Shown: positions 1 to 14,500, counted from the first letter of the stretch. The stretch: DNA of 64,000 bases from Portulaca oleracea (GCA_029582165.1 CM055868.1:10305501-10369500), one strand, 5' to 3'. The notes: generated by a model not told the origin, from the sequence alone. Numbers and translations: made by a program.

Positions 1-504
1 AATTTGGAAATTCGATTCCCACGGCTATCGCCTTGCTGGTGTATGTAGAAAGAGAGAACTAGAAGATATTTATGGAAAAGCTTCATCTCTTTACGAATGT
101 TTTCAGAAATCGCTCTGTAATTCAAGCCTAGTGTTCAATTGTGTAGTAAAGGTAAAATTAAGCAACGAGAGATTGAGGAAGATGATTTCTGTAATGCCTG
201 TCAGTCACTCCATTGCTATCTCATCCATAGTTATTAAAGTCCCAATCCGGATCTACAATCCTACGATTTTATGATCCCGAAATCCTCGATGCGATTCTAC
301 AATCTACATTTCGATCCACGATCCTACGTGGGTTTATTCCGATTCTAACTCTCCCGATTCTAACAAACTTGATCTCATCAATATAAGTTTTTAATTGCTG
401 ATCAGAAGACTTGAGTCTAAAGAAAGAAAATATTGGCTATGGGCCTATGGCAGCAAGACAGAAACTGATAGATCAATGTCTACCAAATAGAGTAAAGACC
501 ATAC
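1..504 (-). other. Intron of the SABRE-like gene, continuing off the left edge
   Basis: After the exon ending near 505 no further SABRE-like coding sequence can be read on the minus strand down to base 1, so this is interpreted as intron. Around 235-370 there are repeated short words such as GATCC/CGATCCTACG, which look like a degraded repeat. No gene is supported here. The plus-strand frame at 411-713 is only the shadow of the Gln/Ala/Pro-coding tract. Confidence 0.6.
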
Positions 505-2503
505 CAATTGAAATAGCGGAGACACCCTCTGGCATTGTTGGTGGTGGAGGTGTCTGTTCTGGAGCTGTTTGTGCTGGAGCCGCTTGCGCTTGTACTTGTG
601 CTTGTGCTTGTGCTTGTGCTTGTGGTTGTGGTTGTGGTTGTGCTGGAGCTGCTTGTGTGGGTGCTGCTGCTTGTGCTGGTGCAGCTGCTTGTGCTGGTGC
701 ATCTTGTGTTTGAGAAGAAAGGGATACTGAATTTTCAGCCTGCTCCTGAGACGAGCTATTTCCTTCACCGCCATCTGCAGAAGGATTGGAGGCACTTGCG
801 TTCTCCTTTTCTGCCTCGGCGAGGTTTTGCTTCTCTTCAAGCAGCTTCCTCTGGGTATACTGTCGCGATGGAGAAGGCTTGGGTGGTGCGGCTGCTTTAG
901 AATAAACAGCAGCCAAAGACAAAATAGCATCTCGATTCTCAATGTTCCAGTGAAGTTTGAGGCCATAGACGAAAACACGCAGACAGCTGTCGGCTACAAC
1001 CACATTATATCCATCATCATCACTACCATCAGACTGCGCATTCTTATCGCTATCATTGCCATCTTCACACTCAGGTTTTACTAATGGGATGTCAGCATTT
1101 TTTTTGCCAGCCTCCTGCCAGGCTACTAATCTAGTAGGATCAGCCTTTGGTGCCTGTTTTCGTATGGTGAAATAGTCAGATGATAAAATGAAACCGTCAT
1201 CACGAGGCCTTTCACTACAAAGACCCAGATAGTTAGTTTTTTCATTGACTTTATCCATAGAACTAGGTTGCCGGCCTTTCTTGGGCAATTGGACCACCTC
1301 AGAAACAGAGGTGCAATCATCTCGATCCAGATATATCTTGGGAACGTGCATATCGAGCCCCAAATACACCATGTCAAGAGGTTCACGCTTACTGTCGAAA
1401 GTATACCTTTCCCTGCCCCGGCTCTGGCTGACTTCAGCTTTCAACTTAGCCAGCTTAAATGTAAGTCCCTTCGAAGGATCATCACTAGCCATTGGAATGT
1501 GTTTGATACAAGTTGGTGTAGAATCAAAGCGGAGGTTAAACTCTGTCATCACCCTGTCTAAAGACAGATTCCCGGATCTTGGAATTCTTGGTACTCCGAA
1601 ACGAGGGTACCTCGAAAATAGGCGAACCTTACATGGAGGAAGGTACATCACAACAGAGAACTTCATAAACCAGGCCAAATCATGAGCAGTAAGATTTATT
1701 ACTGGAGAATCAATCTCTGCTGGACCATGAGCTGAGGCACTAGCAGTATCCTGACCGTTAGAAGACAGTGATGGTTTCTCAGAAGGAGCTGACTTGAGAC
1801 AGATTGTCCACCCGAATGCAAAAGAAGTAGACCTAAAGGGATCAAAAACCTTGTCGCGAGTTTTTCCTTCATTGGGGAGAGCAAAAAGATAATGAAATAA
1901 AGGAGTCCTAGAATCACAATCCCACTCCATGGTAACTTCAATGGAGAAGATGGGTGCTTGGAGAAACGGGGTAGCTGCTACATCTGCCGGAAGCTTTACA
2001 CTGCAAATTCTTGCCATATTCTCCAAACTGCTCGTAAAGACCTTAAAATTATTCGCAAAAGCATAGATACGACCTTCTGACTGGTGGATCTCAGTGTGAT
2101 CAGCTAGGATTCGGAGCATGTCAAACTTCTCGTAAGGATCACCGGTTGACAGGACAACCAAATTAATTCCAGAGAAAACAAGCGAGTTTTGTCCATGAAT
2201 ATAATTTCTCATATCATCCCACCAAGGCAAGCTCTTTTCCTTTTTGGGTGGAAGAGGAGGAGGAATAGGATTTCTGATGCTCAGGTGAGCCCTGCGAAGA
2301 GCCACCGTGAATGCATAGCTTATGTCAGCAAACACAGGCTCATAACTTACACCAAATGAGGCTTCCCCTTTCTCAAAATGAATGGGAAGCTCCAAAAATG
2401 GTTTCATAGGTGGTGTTGTGCCACTTAGTGATCGAAGCAAGTTCACTTTTCTCCATTTCCCAACATACACATCCTGCCGCATTTGAGGCTGGAATGGAGT
2501 AGC
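505..2503 (-). CDS. SABRE: SABRE-like exon 10 with a Gln/Ala/Pro-rich tail
   Basis: It starts after TTTACAG with ATPFQPQMRQDVYVGKWRKV and continues through SYEPVFADISYAFTVALRRA, SLPWWDDMRNYIHG, HYLFALPNEGK and KRKFxDPFRSTS-type blocks to PSPSRQYTQRK. Near the 3' end (about 535-712) the protein becomes a Gln/Ala/Pro repeat (PQPQPQAQAQAQAQ-like), which I do not recall in the Arabidopsis proteins. The end at about 505 assumes the donor ATTG|GTATGG; the frame stays open further, to about 473, so the exact border is uncertain. The next exon is not in the window. Confidence 0.93.
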
Positions 2504-5500
2504 CTGTAAAAATGTAGGAAGCCCCATATGTTAGCAAACAAAAACCACTTGTATTTAAAAAGAACCATAGTTTGAAGCCAAACCTAGACTAAGCGAAGCA
2601 TGCAAATCAAAGAGCACAAACACAAATCCAATGAAAAAGCACTTATATTCAATGAAGAAATTTTCACATCCTCCAAAGATAGGAAGCCTTATTTAAACTA
2701 ATAGAAAGACAACATGCTAGAAAGTTGCAAATATTAAATTTCAAACCTTCAAAAACTGATTCTTTTCTTAACAGTAAAACAGACAAACAGACAATAAAGG
2801 GGGAAGGAAAGACCATTTAATTTGCCTAGCAATGGTGAGCTGATTAGGTGTGGAGCCAGTGAGTGATGAGAAGGTCGAGGCTGTGACAACTGATAGTAAC
2901 TCATGCTGGTCTATTGGGTTAACCAGATACAAACTAAACAAACCCACCCACCATTTTCCATTTCATGATCAATAAAAAATGGTATTAAAAACACATGAAG
3001 TGAACGTTATGCAGTAAATACTTGAAGCAAAACACCTAATATAAATTTCCAGCAACTCTATGAGCAGATAAACTCTTAATGGTTCACCACCTCATATCAT
3101 CAACACCACCGTATTTTGCATTGATCACCAAATACCCTCCTTCACAAACCTACAAAGCCTCCCAATTCCTAGTGCTCCGTTCATCTCGCAAAGAGGTCCA
3201 AGACCTCCTCCTCTTGCTTAGTAGTTTCTTATCTGACATGCTAGCCTTTTCTTTTCTGACATTTAAACAAGCGGCAAAGCCAACATGTTAGTGATAAAAC
3301 ATGGGCTCTGGCTTAACAATTTAGCCGATATTAGTAGTTTCCTCTTGCTTAGTAGTTTGTTACGGATATGGAGCAAGAAGATTCTTGCACCACCAACCAA
3401 AACTATTGACCTCATATTTTGATGTCACCTCTTTATTCCGAAAAGCACCTTCTTCCTGGGCAAACCTCCAGAGCCATTTGGCCTCCAAGGCTTCATTCAG
3501 TGCACGAAGAAGTCTTATACATAGGCCACCTTAATGCTTCAGGGAAAGATGTCTTCCCATTTTATCCAATAAAAACCAGTTTGTTCACGTTGTTAGGCTA
3601 AAAATGTCTCGCCTGGTGTAAATACATAATTTTCTGTATTTTAAAAATTGACAAACAATGTATTTACAGCACGAAGACATATCTACTGCATTTAACAAAT
3701 TGGGATGGAATGCAACAACACAAATCATTCCTCTCCAAGATCATAAGAACTATACAGCAGACCAGATGAGATACTCAACTGAAATGCAAACAAGTTAGCC
3801 GTATTCTGAAATCCATACAAGTTTAAAACAGATGACAGACATAAAAATTTAAGGGGAAAAAACGCAAATAGATATGTCTCGTTACCTGCTGGGCTAGAAC
3901 CACACACCCATCACATTTACCAGAAGTCCCTGAGAAGAGAGGATATGTATAGTCTCTTATGAGAGCAGCAAGTGTACCAGCATGTAGGACGAATTTACTT
4001 CCATATAGTCTTGAGAATGGTATATCATGTTCCTTTGCAATGGGATCAAGTCTCTTTACAACATCTATCATCCCTTCTTCACCACCTTCAATTTTAATCA
4101 ATGTCACATCCAAGTCTGTGCCAACAATGGTAAAAACAGAAGTTCTCGCTTTGCTGGGCCTGAAACCTGCTTGGAAGCCCGTCTTGCACGCTCCTGACCC
4201 TTCAGCTGGCACCAAATTCTGGCATGCTTTGTAGTATGATTGAAATGTCTGTTTATAGATATCTTCTCGCAACTTATTAATGGCAGTAGGATCTTGCAGG
4301 TCTAAATCAACTCCATTGTAGTTTACCATTTTTGGTGGAGTAGAATCAGTTGTGTCCCCTGAAGCAGAAGATTGCTCTCCTCTGGAGACAAGTTCATCAA
4401 GAAAATTTAATCTAACAGTAAGCTCACGAACCTCTTTCTTTAGGAGATGGTAATGTTCATCAAGCCAGCCCTGCAGTGGCTCCTCTTCTATCTCAGCAGT
4501 CACTTTACGAATAGAGAACTTGACACATCCAAATTTTGAAGAGCTAGGTTTTCTAGGTTTTGTTGAGCTCTCCTTTTTAAATGGATAAATTAATTTCTTC
4601 TTTGCATTCATTATAAGCTTTAATGCCCGTATCTGATCCTCCAATGCATCATCAATTGCACGCAACTCCAACCTGAAAGGCAGACAAACATGTACATCAA
4701 GCCCCTGGATTACAAAATCCCATATGGTGATCACTGCTCCATCAGGACCACGTGACGTCTTTGGAATGCGAGAGAATTGCAGACGGCTACTTTTCAACAA
4801 CCTACAATTATTAATACTGAGCAGTAGCCCTTCAAGGAGCACCCCAATGCGGGCATTCTCTGAAAATATTGACTGGACTTTTACCGCTAATTCTACACCA
4901 TCCCCAATCTCAGCTGATATATTAAGCTGTTCAATATCAACTGCAAATACAGTTTCCTTTTTCTTGGTCTGTTTGTCTGCCTGCCCACTTTCTGCAGGAA
5001 CTTCCACTGCCTGTTGAGAATCTGTCGAAACTGGGGCAGCTTCCGAGCAATCATCTTCTGCTTTAAGCTTTTGACTATGCGCAAGTAACTTCATGTGCAT
5101 TGCTAGTTCAAAAAGAGAGATTTGAAAATCCGGTTCCCAACGAACAGTAATATCAGTCGCACTGAAGAGTGAACAGACAGATACTTCTTTGAGACCTCCA
5201 GCACGACGTACAAACTTTGCATTCTGGATGGCAAGCAGCACCAATTTTGTATCAAGAGAATCATTATCAGGGTACTCCTGGTAAATTGATCTAACCCGTT
5301 CAACATCCACTTGGGTGGACTGTTTATCCTTGTTCAAAGACACACTAAGGCGTGATATATCCAGAGATACAGAATACTTCAAGTGTTTGCATTCATCTGA
5401 AACTGTGGAAAAAATATGCGCCACTCTATTGGTACCATCTTCTGAAACAGTGACTACAAAACGGCCACCTTGTGATCCATAATTTGCACGCTTGGGATCT

Positions 5501-8500
5501 TCAATAAATGTGTTCTCCAATCCAACTTCCGCACATATGTTCAGAGAACACTGGTCAAGATTAAATTTCAAAAGTCGAATTCCTTTCCCTGACGATTTTG
5601 ATGGGGGGCGGCTTGCCCGAGGTTGACTTTTCTTTGCACCACCTTTCAGCTTCTTGACAAGAGCCTGCAAGGACACAGCTGTCACTACGAGTGATTCCAC
5701 ACGTCTCATTGTGAAGTAAAAACCCATGCCTGACACTTCAACAGTAAGAGCTTGTATGGACTTGGGACCATCATCTGCTGTAGTATCTGCATCTTTCTTG
5801 CCCAGGTCCAAACTAACTTTCGTTACATGCAGCATACATCCAGAATTTGTTTCAACACCAAACAGACACTCTTTCACGCCTTCTTGATACTCATCAGCAT
5901 AATGCAAATTTAATTCACCAAGTACTGCATGAACTTCTGTTCCCTTGTTAGAAATATTATTTGCAGACACATGAGAAGATTGCAAGCAGCCCTACAATAA
6001 TCAGATACTGAGTAAGAACAATATAAGGAAATATACAGTTTCAAAAGTACAGAAGAGGTAAAAGGTAAACATTAAATTTTAGGATAAAAACAGAGGCAGA
6101 TGGAACAATTGCACCAGGGTGTAGCATGCACTCAGAAGATTTGCCAAAAGTTGTTTATAAAAATGCTAATTTCTTAATCTAGGCTCCTAAACTCAAGCTT
6201 TGATTACAGGAAGTGGGGGACAGGAAGTGAACATCGGATTGCAGAAGGTTATTATTAATTGGCGTTCCAAATTTCACGTTGGCATGAAAGTTTTCCTGTG
6301 AAATCTTTCTTCATCTGTGCATGCCTTAGATGAAAGTAAAGACTTCAGATTTGATAGCTATGGAGGACTTATGGGTTCTTCTGTGGGTACCCACATTTGA
6401 ACTTGATACTTCTCTCAGACTATAGAGGGGTCTCCTTAATCCTAGAGGATTAGCTATGGGGGGGGGGGATTTAAGTGACCTATCAAATATATCATGATTA
6501 ATCGATGTATTAAACCAATTCCTGAAACATCATCCATGAAATGAAAAACTAAGTAGAGCTTACATGGTATAGAGGCATGCCACTCAAACTGTTAAGAAGA
6601 ATGGTCAGCTCAGGGGCTGAAACCATACAAGTCCAAGTGATGGGAGTCTTGGTACCAGACTTGGACTCTGTTGACTTTGGCTTAAGGGCTGATGCAACTT
6701 TAACTTTAGGGGCTGATGATGCCGCTTCCACTTTTGGAGCTGACTTCTTCTTGGAAAAATGCAGGCGCATCCATGGTTCCAATCGATTCAACATCAACAT
6801 AAGTTGAATGCCACCAATCTTTACATACATGTCAGCCCGGGCAGCTGAAGTTGGCTGAGGACATCCATAACAATAATTTTAAGACAAGCATCACAAAATC
6901 TGAAGATATAAGGTGGTCACATCCATACCAATGAACTTTATTTTAAAAGAGCAAAAATGAACTTTAAGATCTACACACATGCTAAAGATTATGTAACCCA
7001 TACATGAAGTAACGCCATAAAGTAAAATTGATAGAAAAAAGGTGTAAACCGTAAAGTAGGAATCTCTCAATAGAAGATATCACATTGACGACTGACCTCA
7101 CCATGTATAAGTTGAAAGTTCGTGAGGTAATTCTTCAACGGGATGGTTAAGTACATAGTGGCTTGTCTATACACTGTTAAACAAAACCCATACCAGTCCA
7201 CAACCAAGGAATGCTGCTTAGGATGATGTGTACGCAGTTAAACGTATGACTCTGCACGAGGAAATGGTTGACAAAGTATCTTCAAAAGGCCCTACTTCAG
7301 GAAGGCCTTAGCTGTCAACTAGTACATAATAGAAAGAGATCTGGACATTATTTCTTGTCTTTTATTCTCACACAGAGCAGGTCCTTATTACATTATAGAA
7401 GGATTCACCAAGATGTAGAAGATGTAGGACATTACTTATTCACTAAGCCTCTTCAACTTCCTATGATTTTCCCCTGTCGTTTCCCAAGATGCAAGAGTTG
7501 TGACAGCAAATTCTTCTGGGGCATTTACTTGTAAATCCTTTTTTCCTTCACCTTTTCTTAATGGATTATTGGACGATAACACATTCAACTTTAGTGATAT
7601 TGGACAATAATGCACTGAACTTTTTTTTTTTGGACTCTAATACACTGAACTTTGAGGGTATTGGACGATAATGCACTCAGACCAATTCAACTGGTGGTTG
7701 ATGCGGTGGTTGTTCTACTTTGAAGTGTCGTTTTTTTATTTTTTTCAGAAAAAATTTTTGTCGTGTAAGAAAGTACACATAAGCAGGATGACTAATATAT
7801 ATTTTTTTTTGGAAATAAAGAAAAATGGCACGTCAAAGTAGGAAAGCCACCGCATCAACCACCAACTGAATTGGTTTGAGTGCATTATTGTCCAATACCC
7901 TCAAAGTTCAGTGTATTAGAGTCCACAAAAAAAGGTTCAGTGCATTATTGTCCAATACCCCTAAAGTTCAGTGTATTATCATCCAAAAATCCTTTCTTAA
8001 TTTGAAAAGATGAAGTTGTTCAGGATCCAAAGCACAACCTAAAGAATTATCCCATTCGCAATCGTGTAGTGTGGCTTCTCACACGAACAAAAATGTGTTA
8101 TACATCATGTTTATTGAGAATTTCATATAGTTAAAGTGTTGTGCTACATGTGAACCTAACTTTCCCTCCGGTACATATTTTCAAAGGGTGGTCAACCTGC
8201 CAAAACGACCACATCCGAAACAGTTTCAAGTTTAGCAAACCACTTTTTTGTCGTGACAAGTGCTACATGGAACGAGAGCTTGCCGCATTTTACTGATATT
8301 TCATTACCGGTGTCCCAAAACAAAAAATGAAAGTTAAATCCCTGTGTTGTAGTACACTTCGCACATTCTTCAGAACCATCTCAATCAATCGAGACTAGTT
8401 CACTTGTGCAATCTATCAAGTCATACTAAATCCCAGAAAGATATCTTCCAAGAAAACCCAGCATGATCAAACAAACAAGAAATCAAACGGGAGTTATTAC

Positions 8501-11500
8501 ACAATTTACCTGCAAGGGTATATGTAAAGCACCACCAATATTGATCCGTGGAATTGCCAACGTGGGAGTCCTAGAGTCTCTCAGAAGCTGAAGACCAAGA
8601 GATAGTGTTAGATAAAGGGGAAAACAACAGATTTGTAAGAAGTACCTGTAAATTACTGATGATGATAACTTTGCTTGTATGTACAGTAACCCTTACATGA
8701 ATTTCACCGAAATCGAACTGAATATCAATACGTGTGCTCTCCCCACTCTCATCACTAGATCGAGATTTGTTACATTTCAGTTGCACTCCCTTGATATGAT
8801 TCTCAACCAAAAGACCGTGCCCTAGATGTTGAAATCTTGCAACAAATTTTGGTAAACTGAATGAAACCTGCGAAAATAATCTTCCGTCATAGAGTGCATT
8901 TTCCAGTTGATAAGGACAGTTTCAGTAGCAATGAAGTTCAGCCATTCAATTTCAAAGGCTACCAAGTGTACAAATGTCTGTTGTTCATAATAATATACAA
9001 AATTCTAGAGAAAGAACCGAATGCCTCAAGCATTTTGACAAAGCAGATACAAGTGTATGATACATGAATCCAAGTAATTCAGCGCAGTGATCAATTTTTA
9101 CTAAAGAATTATCCCACATTCTATTTGATCAATCATCTATAACTAAAAAAATGTTTGAAGTAACGAGTGATAGCAGCTTCTACATACTGAGAAAGTTAGA
9201 ATTCTATTGTGTTACATTGTATAACAAAGCAATTAGATCCAGAAGAGCTGAATAGCAACCAAAGACATCATAAGCTTACTTAGAGATGTTGGACAACAAA
9301 CAGAGAGATTTATAACTAGGAAATGACAGAGAACTTCGAGAGATATAGTTATCTGCATCTCATATATAAACAAAAAAGAAAACAATGTGCAGATGGAAAC
9401 GCATGCAATAAAATGAGTGGTGTTACGCTCCTTTTTCCTCTTTCTTGTTGTTTTTGTGTGCATGTATTCTGCAGAGGGAAAAGAGATACCACATACACGG
9501 AAAGATTCCTAGCCATTGCATATCTTATATAAGTTCCAGAGCATCACCATGCAAAGAAACAGTCGAGCTGTCTAGTGAGGAAAACCAAGAACAAATCCAG
9601 CAGAGTCATACAACCAACCATGTATGCAATATTAAAATATCAACCCATGGTACAGATTCTGACCTGTTCGGGAAAGATTGCTGAAACCTTGGTCATGGGT
9701 GAAGTAGCTTCTTTCTTGACTGGATCTTCCGCAGGTACATCATTAACTGATGATTCGCTGACATTGTCAGAAGTAACAGCAGGTACAGTGGTATCACCAC
9801 CACCACCCCCTGTTTCTGAAGGAGCAATTGATACATTTGACTCAACAGTTGTGTCCGAAGAGGCAGTAGACGAAGTTCCGCGTTTCTGAAACGAATTCTC
9901 ATTCAGATTCACTGATATGTCACCAATTGAAAGATCTGTGTCCTTGATAACTATCCCAGATTCTCTGTGCACAAAGCAGCAAGAAAATATCAAATAAGTC
10001 CAAATTATGTAGTATCTTCACAGTAAAAGATCATTCATGCCTGATACCCTATCCACTGCTCTGCATCAAAACATCCAAATCAAAAAATATTGTCTTGCAC
10101 CCCTTCCATCCAATTTTTATTCTTCCCACCACCACATTAGCACCTCAATTTACTGTTTTTGCCTTCCATTCACACCTCAACGACCATAACATCTAAACGA
10201 AACCATACTATGCAATATGTAAGTTAGGGCACTTTCTTCAATATATATTACGTGCACCCGGTGCATGTGCTCCAAAATATTAAAAGTGAACAATCATAAT
10301 AACAACAGTGAACAATCATAGTAACAAAAGTGAATAATCGTAATATTTGGTGAACAATCATAATAACAAAAGTGAACACTCATAACAAAAAGAGTGAACA
10401 AGCGTATTATTTGGAGCACATGCTCTGGGTGCATCTAATAAATTGCACACTTTCTTTTATACGCCTGGACCATGTGCTCCAAATATGCTAATTGTTCACC
10501 CTCAATAGCACAATTGTTCACTCATATCTACCCGTTGTTCACTCTCAATAGCATAATTGTTCACTTATATCTACGCATTGTTCATCTACAGTAACATAAT
10601 TGTTAACTCATATCTATTCGGAGCACATGCTCTAGGTGCATGTAATATGTTATGTACATAGAAACAACAACAAGAATCCACTGGGATAAGATCGAAAGAC
10701 ACATAGAAACAATATGTTTACCCACCAATGGAGAGAAGTATATTCCGAATAAACCAATTTGATTGATAGATTATCAAAAGAGAGTGGAAAATCAAGGCAG
10801 AAAATACACAATCTCTTGAATTCAATCATGCTTTACAACACAAATGAAGGCATATAAGGCAGCCATGAAAACTCAAAAGGGAGCGAAACATCTACCTCTG
10901 GTGACCAAATTCAGATGAAAAAGAGATCTCCTCACATCTGAATGAAGGCAAAGGCTTATCCGACGTAGTGGAGTGATGAGTTGAAAGACTAGAATCTCCA
11001 TGGCTGCAGCTTGAGGAGGAAAGATCACAACTGAGCTGTGGCTCTCCCAAATTGGCAATGATAGGTGAAATGAGCAATCTAAACAACACACTTGGTTGAG
11101 ATTTCCCAACTCTAAAGATATCCACCCTCAAATCCCCCACCTCTAATGTTTCTTTGGGTGTCTGCACAATAATAATGATTCGGAATAAGTAAGATTAACC
11201 CTCAACAACATGGTTTTCACTCTTAATCCAAGCATGTGACATTCATATTCCTCTAGGGACATAACCATGCTAACCACTAGACCTTGCATATTAGGGTGTC
11301 ACATTAAAAAATGGATTATTGGACGCCAATAATATCAACTTTGGGGTATTGGAGACTAATAATACAAACTATTTTCTTGGACACTAATAGTACCAATTAT
11401 CGACCTGTTTTCCTCCAACAATACACGATCGAATTGTTATAGTTTTAACTCATCGGAAAGATGACGTGGCTCCATGATGTGAGGCGTGGAAGGCGGAGGT

Positions 11501-14500
11501 TGGGTAGAAAATGTTGACGTGGACACTAACATGTCTTCCATGTCACATATTATGGAGTCACATCATCTTTTCGATGAGTTAAAATCATAACAATTCGACA
11601 TTGTACTGTTAGATGAAAATAGGTGAATAGTTCGTACTGCTAGTGTCCAAGAAAATAGTTTGTATTATTAATATCCAATACCCCTAAAGTTGGTATTATT
11701 GATGTCCAAAAACCCTTTTTTTTACTATGCTATAATTCTCAAAAAGAGTTTTTAAAATCTTTCCTACTGTTTTACATTTTTTTTAATGTATTATTTATAC
11801 TAAAATTTCGAGCGTTTCGTAATACGTTACTATTATGTGACTACTACGTGTTTATATTACATTATTATTATGTTCTTTACCTAGAAAGGTTTAAAATGTT
11901 GGTTATAAATGGTAGCTTTTAGATTTTGGGTGGATTAAGGTATAAGCTTTAACCTTAGCCTTTATTTTAGATCCAAGTTAGGACCTCGGGATCGAATGGT
12001 GAAAGTTAGAACCGAAATTACCAACTATATGGGAACCGGGAACGGGATGGTTTCGATAGGGTGTAAAGAACGGGTCACCATGGGAGGTATAGTCGTCCTT
12101 TGATCGAACCATTTGAACTGGAGACTCCCTCAGATGTTAGCTTTCATAGGAATTTTGCGAATTGGACTTGGAGTTGTATAAGTCGAGTTATACCCCGAAT
12201 ACCAGACCTATGTCAGATCTGAACAGTTTGGATTGATGACCGTTTTTGAGAACCTTATAGTGTGTTTTTGGTCTTGAGTTCAACATAAGCGTTTTAGTAG
12301 ACATCCCAAGATTTCCGAAAAGTCCAAAACCAAATCCATAGGATGTCGGGAAGTCAAGTTATGACCCTTTTTATGTGGATGTTGTAATTTGTCTTGTTGA
12401 TATTAATTATTAGTGAATGTGTTGTTGAGTGAAAAGGTTGGATTGGTTTTATTATGAGATTACTTGGTATGTGTTGGGTAATTTAAAGTGTTCATGAATG
12501 ATGGGAACCTATAGTGTTCCTAGGGGAGGGTTAGATAGAAGGTAGTTAATACTAACTTCGAAGGGCGCGTTTTAATTAGAGTAATTATTTCTATTTTAGG
12601 CTCGAGCTAATTCGTGTCGTTAGTGAGCTCAAGTGTGTTCGTTCTTTGCAGTGAAAAGAAGCTAATCGGGTAATGTCTATGCCCTAATCCCCATGGGGAT
12701 GCACTTTAAATGTGTTTTTGTTGATTTCTAATCTGCTTTTGGAATTTGCATCCCGAAGGGGACTTTATGTGGAAAATGTGATCATCTGTTTTGGATAATT
12801 ATTTGAGTATTGTTGTTGATTTATGAGCTGAGAAATTGATATGGTCTTTTATAAGTGGTTTTGTTATTGGTTTTGATAACCTGGGTTGGGTTTGACTTGA
12901 GATTTGTGAGCTGAGATTTTGCATAAGATACTAATAATTCAAGATGAAACAACACGTGGGTTTTGATTAATGCCTTTGGTGGGCGAATGTTCTTATGCCT
13001 TTGGTGGGCGATTGTTTATGCCTTTGATGGGCGAATGTTTTGATGCCTTTGGTGGGCGATTGTTTATGCCTTTGGTGGGCGAATGTTCTTATGCCTTTGG
13101 TGGGCGATTGTTTATGCCTTTGGTGGGCGGATGTTTTGATGCCTTTGGTGGGCGAAAGTTTGATGCCTTTAGTGGGCGACCGTTTATGCCTTTGGTAGGC
13201 GAATGTTTCTTTAAGGGATCTGACAACCCGCCCGCATAATAAAATATGGATTGGTTGGGTTGAGGAAAACAGTTAAGGGATTAAAGAGTTGTGAAATGAT
13301 TTGACTTATTCCTCATCCCTCAAATGAATTGAAATGAACTTAACTTGTTTTTAACGTTAGGGATAGAAATTATTGAGATTTCCCCCTCATTTTTGGAATG
13401 TTTTGTTTTCAGGTGAAGATCTATATGCTGGGGACGGGAATTAGAAGTGAAGACGACATGTTTAGAAATCGTTAAATATGTTGCATTTCTTTTCTGAGGA
13501 ACTTGAAGTTAGTTTTGAGGTTTATTTCTAAGTATGAGTTTGTTAGTTGGTTTACCGTTGACAGACAGTTGTAGTTTTCCTTCTCGCCTTGTATTCCTTC
13601 GGGGATACGACAGTGACGCCAAATAAAGAGTTTGAGTCTTCCGCTAAATTTTTCTGTTACCGTTAGTTTGACTTTGACTTTTCTATAATTGAATTTCCGG
13701 GGCGTTACATTAAATTTTAAAGTTTTTACAATTTTTAATTATTAGTTTCTAATTTTGAATTTTTAATCTTTTACCTTTTTAATTTTTAATTTTTTGAATT
13801 TTGAATTTTGAATTTTTTAAAAATTTAAAAATTTAAAATTTAAATTTTAAATTTTTAAATTTTTAAATTTTTAAATTTTTTTAGCTATTTAATTTTTAAA
13901 TTTCAAAATGTTAAGTTCTTTAAATATCTGAAAATTATATATTTTTAAACTCTTATTGTTTAATTTGTTCATTTTCTATATTTAAAATAACATATTCCCA
14001 AAATATATCCAAACTTATACAAATTTACCAAAAGTTACAAAAATTATCAAAATTTACCAAAATTTACATTTATCATGTCTATCACTTACCGTTGAACTTT
14101 ACAGGCAAGTGTCGATTTGACATGACCTAATTATGTGAGGATGACTAACTTTTTGTGAGTCGAATCCCACATTAGAGAGTCGAAACATTTTGATGAGTTG
14201 AAGTTGCTTTAGTGACTCAAAGTTGATGGCTACATCTTTTTTTATTTTTTTTTTTTTTTTTTTTGCTAAGCTGTGGTCCATAGGGGCAGATAATACAATT
14301 CACAATTGAACTTAAGGAGAGCCAAAGTATTTTACATCAATGAAGACAGAAAAGTGAACAATAAAATAGAAAACAATACATATTCCTCTACTTACGAAGG
14401 GTACCCTTTTTTCAATAATAGCATGAGTAAGCTCAAATAAACTTCATCGTAAGTCTTCTCAATCTAAAGCTTTAAATGGAATACATGCTTTACAATATGT

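Noticed and set aside
1..504. Search for the next SABRE exon
   Set aside because: No conserved block found in any minus-strand frame; treated as intron.
411..713. Open frame rich in Ala/Cys (GAACACTCACAC-like product)
   Set aside because: It is the antisense shadow of the Gln/Ala/Pro-coding tract of the SABRE-like exon; all frames stay open across the repeat.
12970..13205. Regular repeats with short linkers, CRISPR-like at first sight
   Set aside because: Units are directly adjacent with near-identical linkers, no unique spacers, eukaryotic transposon context and a second copy in a related LTR.
12970..13239. 89-codon frame of repeated [14 protein letters not shown]
   Set aside because: Produced by the minisatellite inside an LTR; unit lengths vary and are not multiples of 3, so the frame is not maintained by selection.
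14099..14281. Minus frame starting MDHSLAKKKKKK
   Set aside because: Created by the poly-T run at 14240-14262; no homology.
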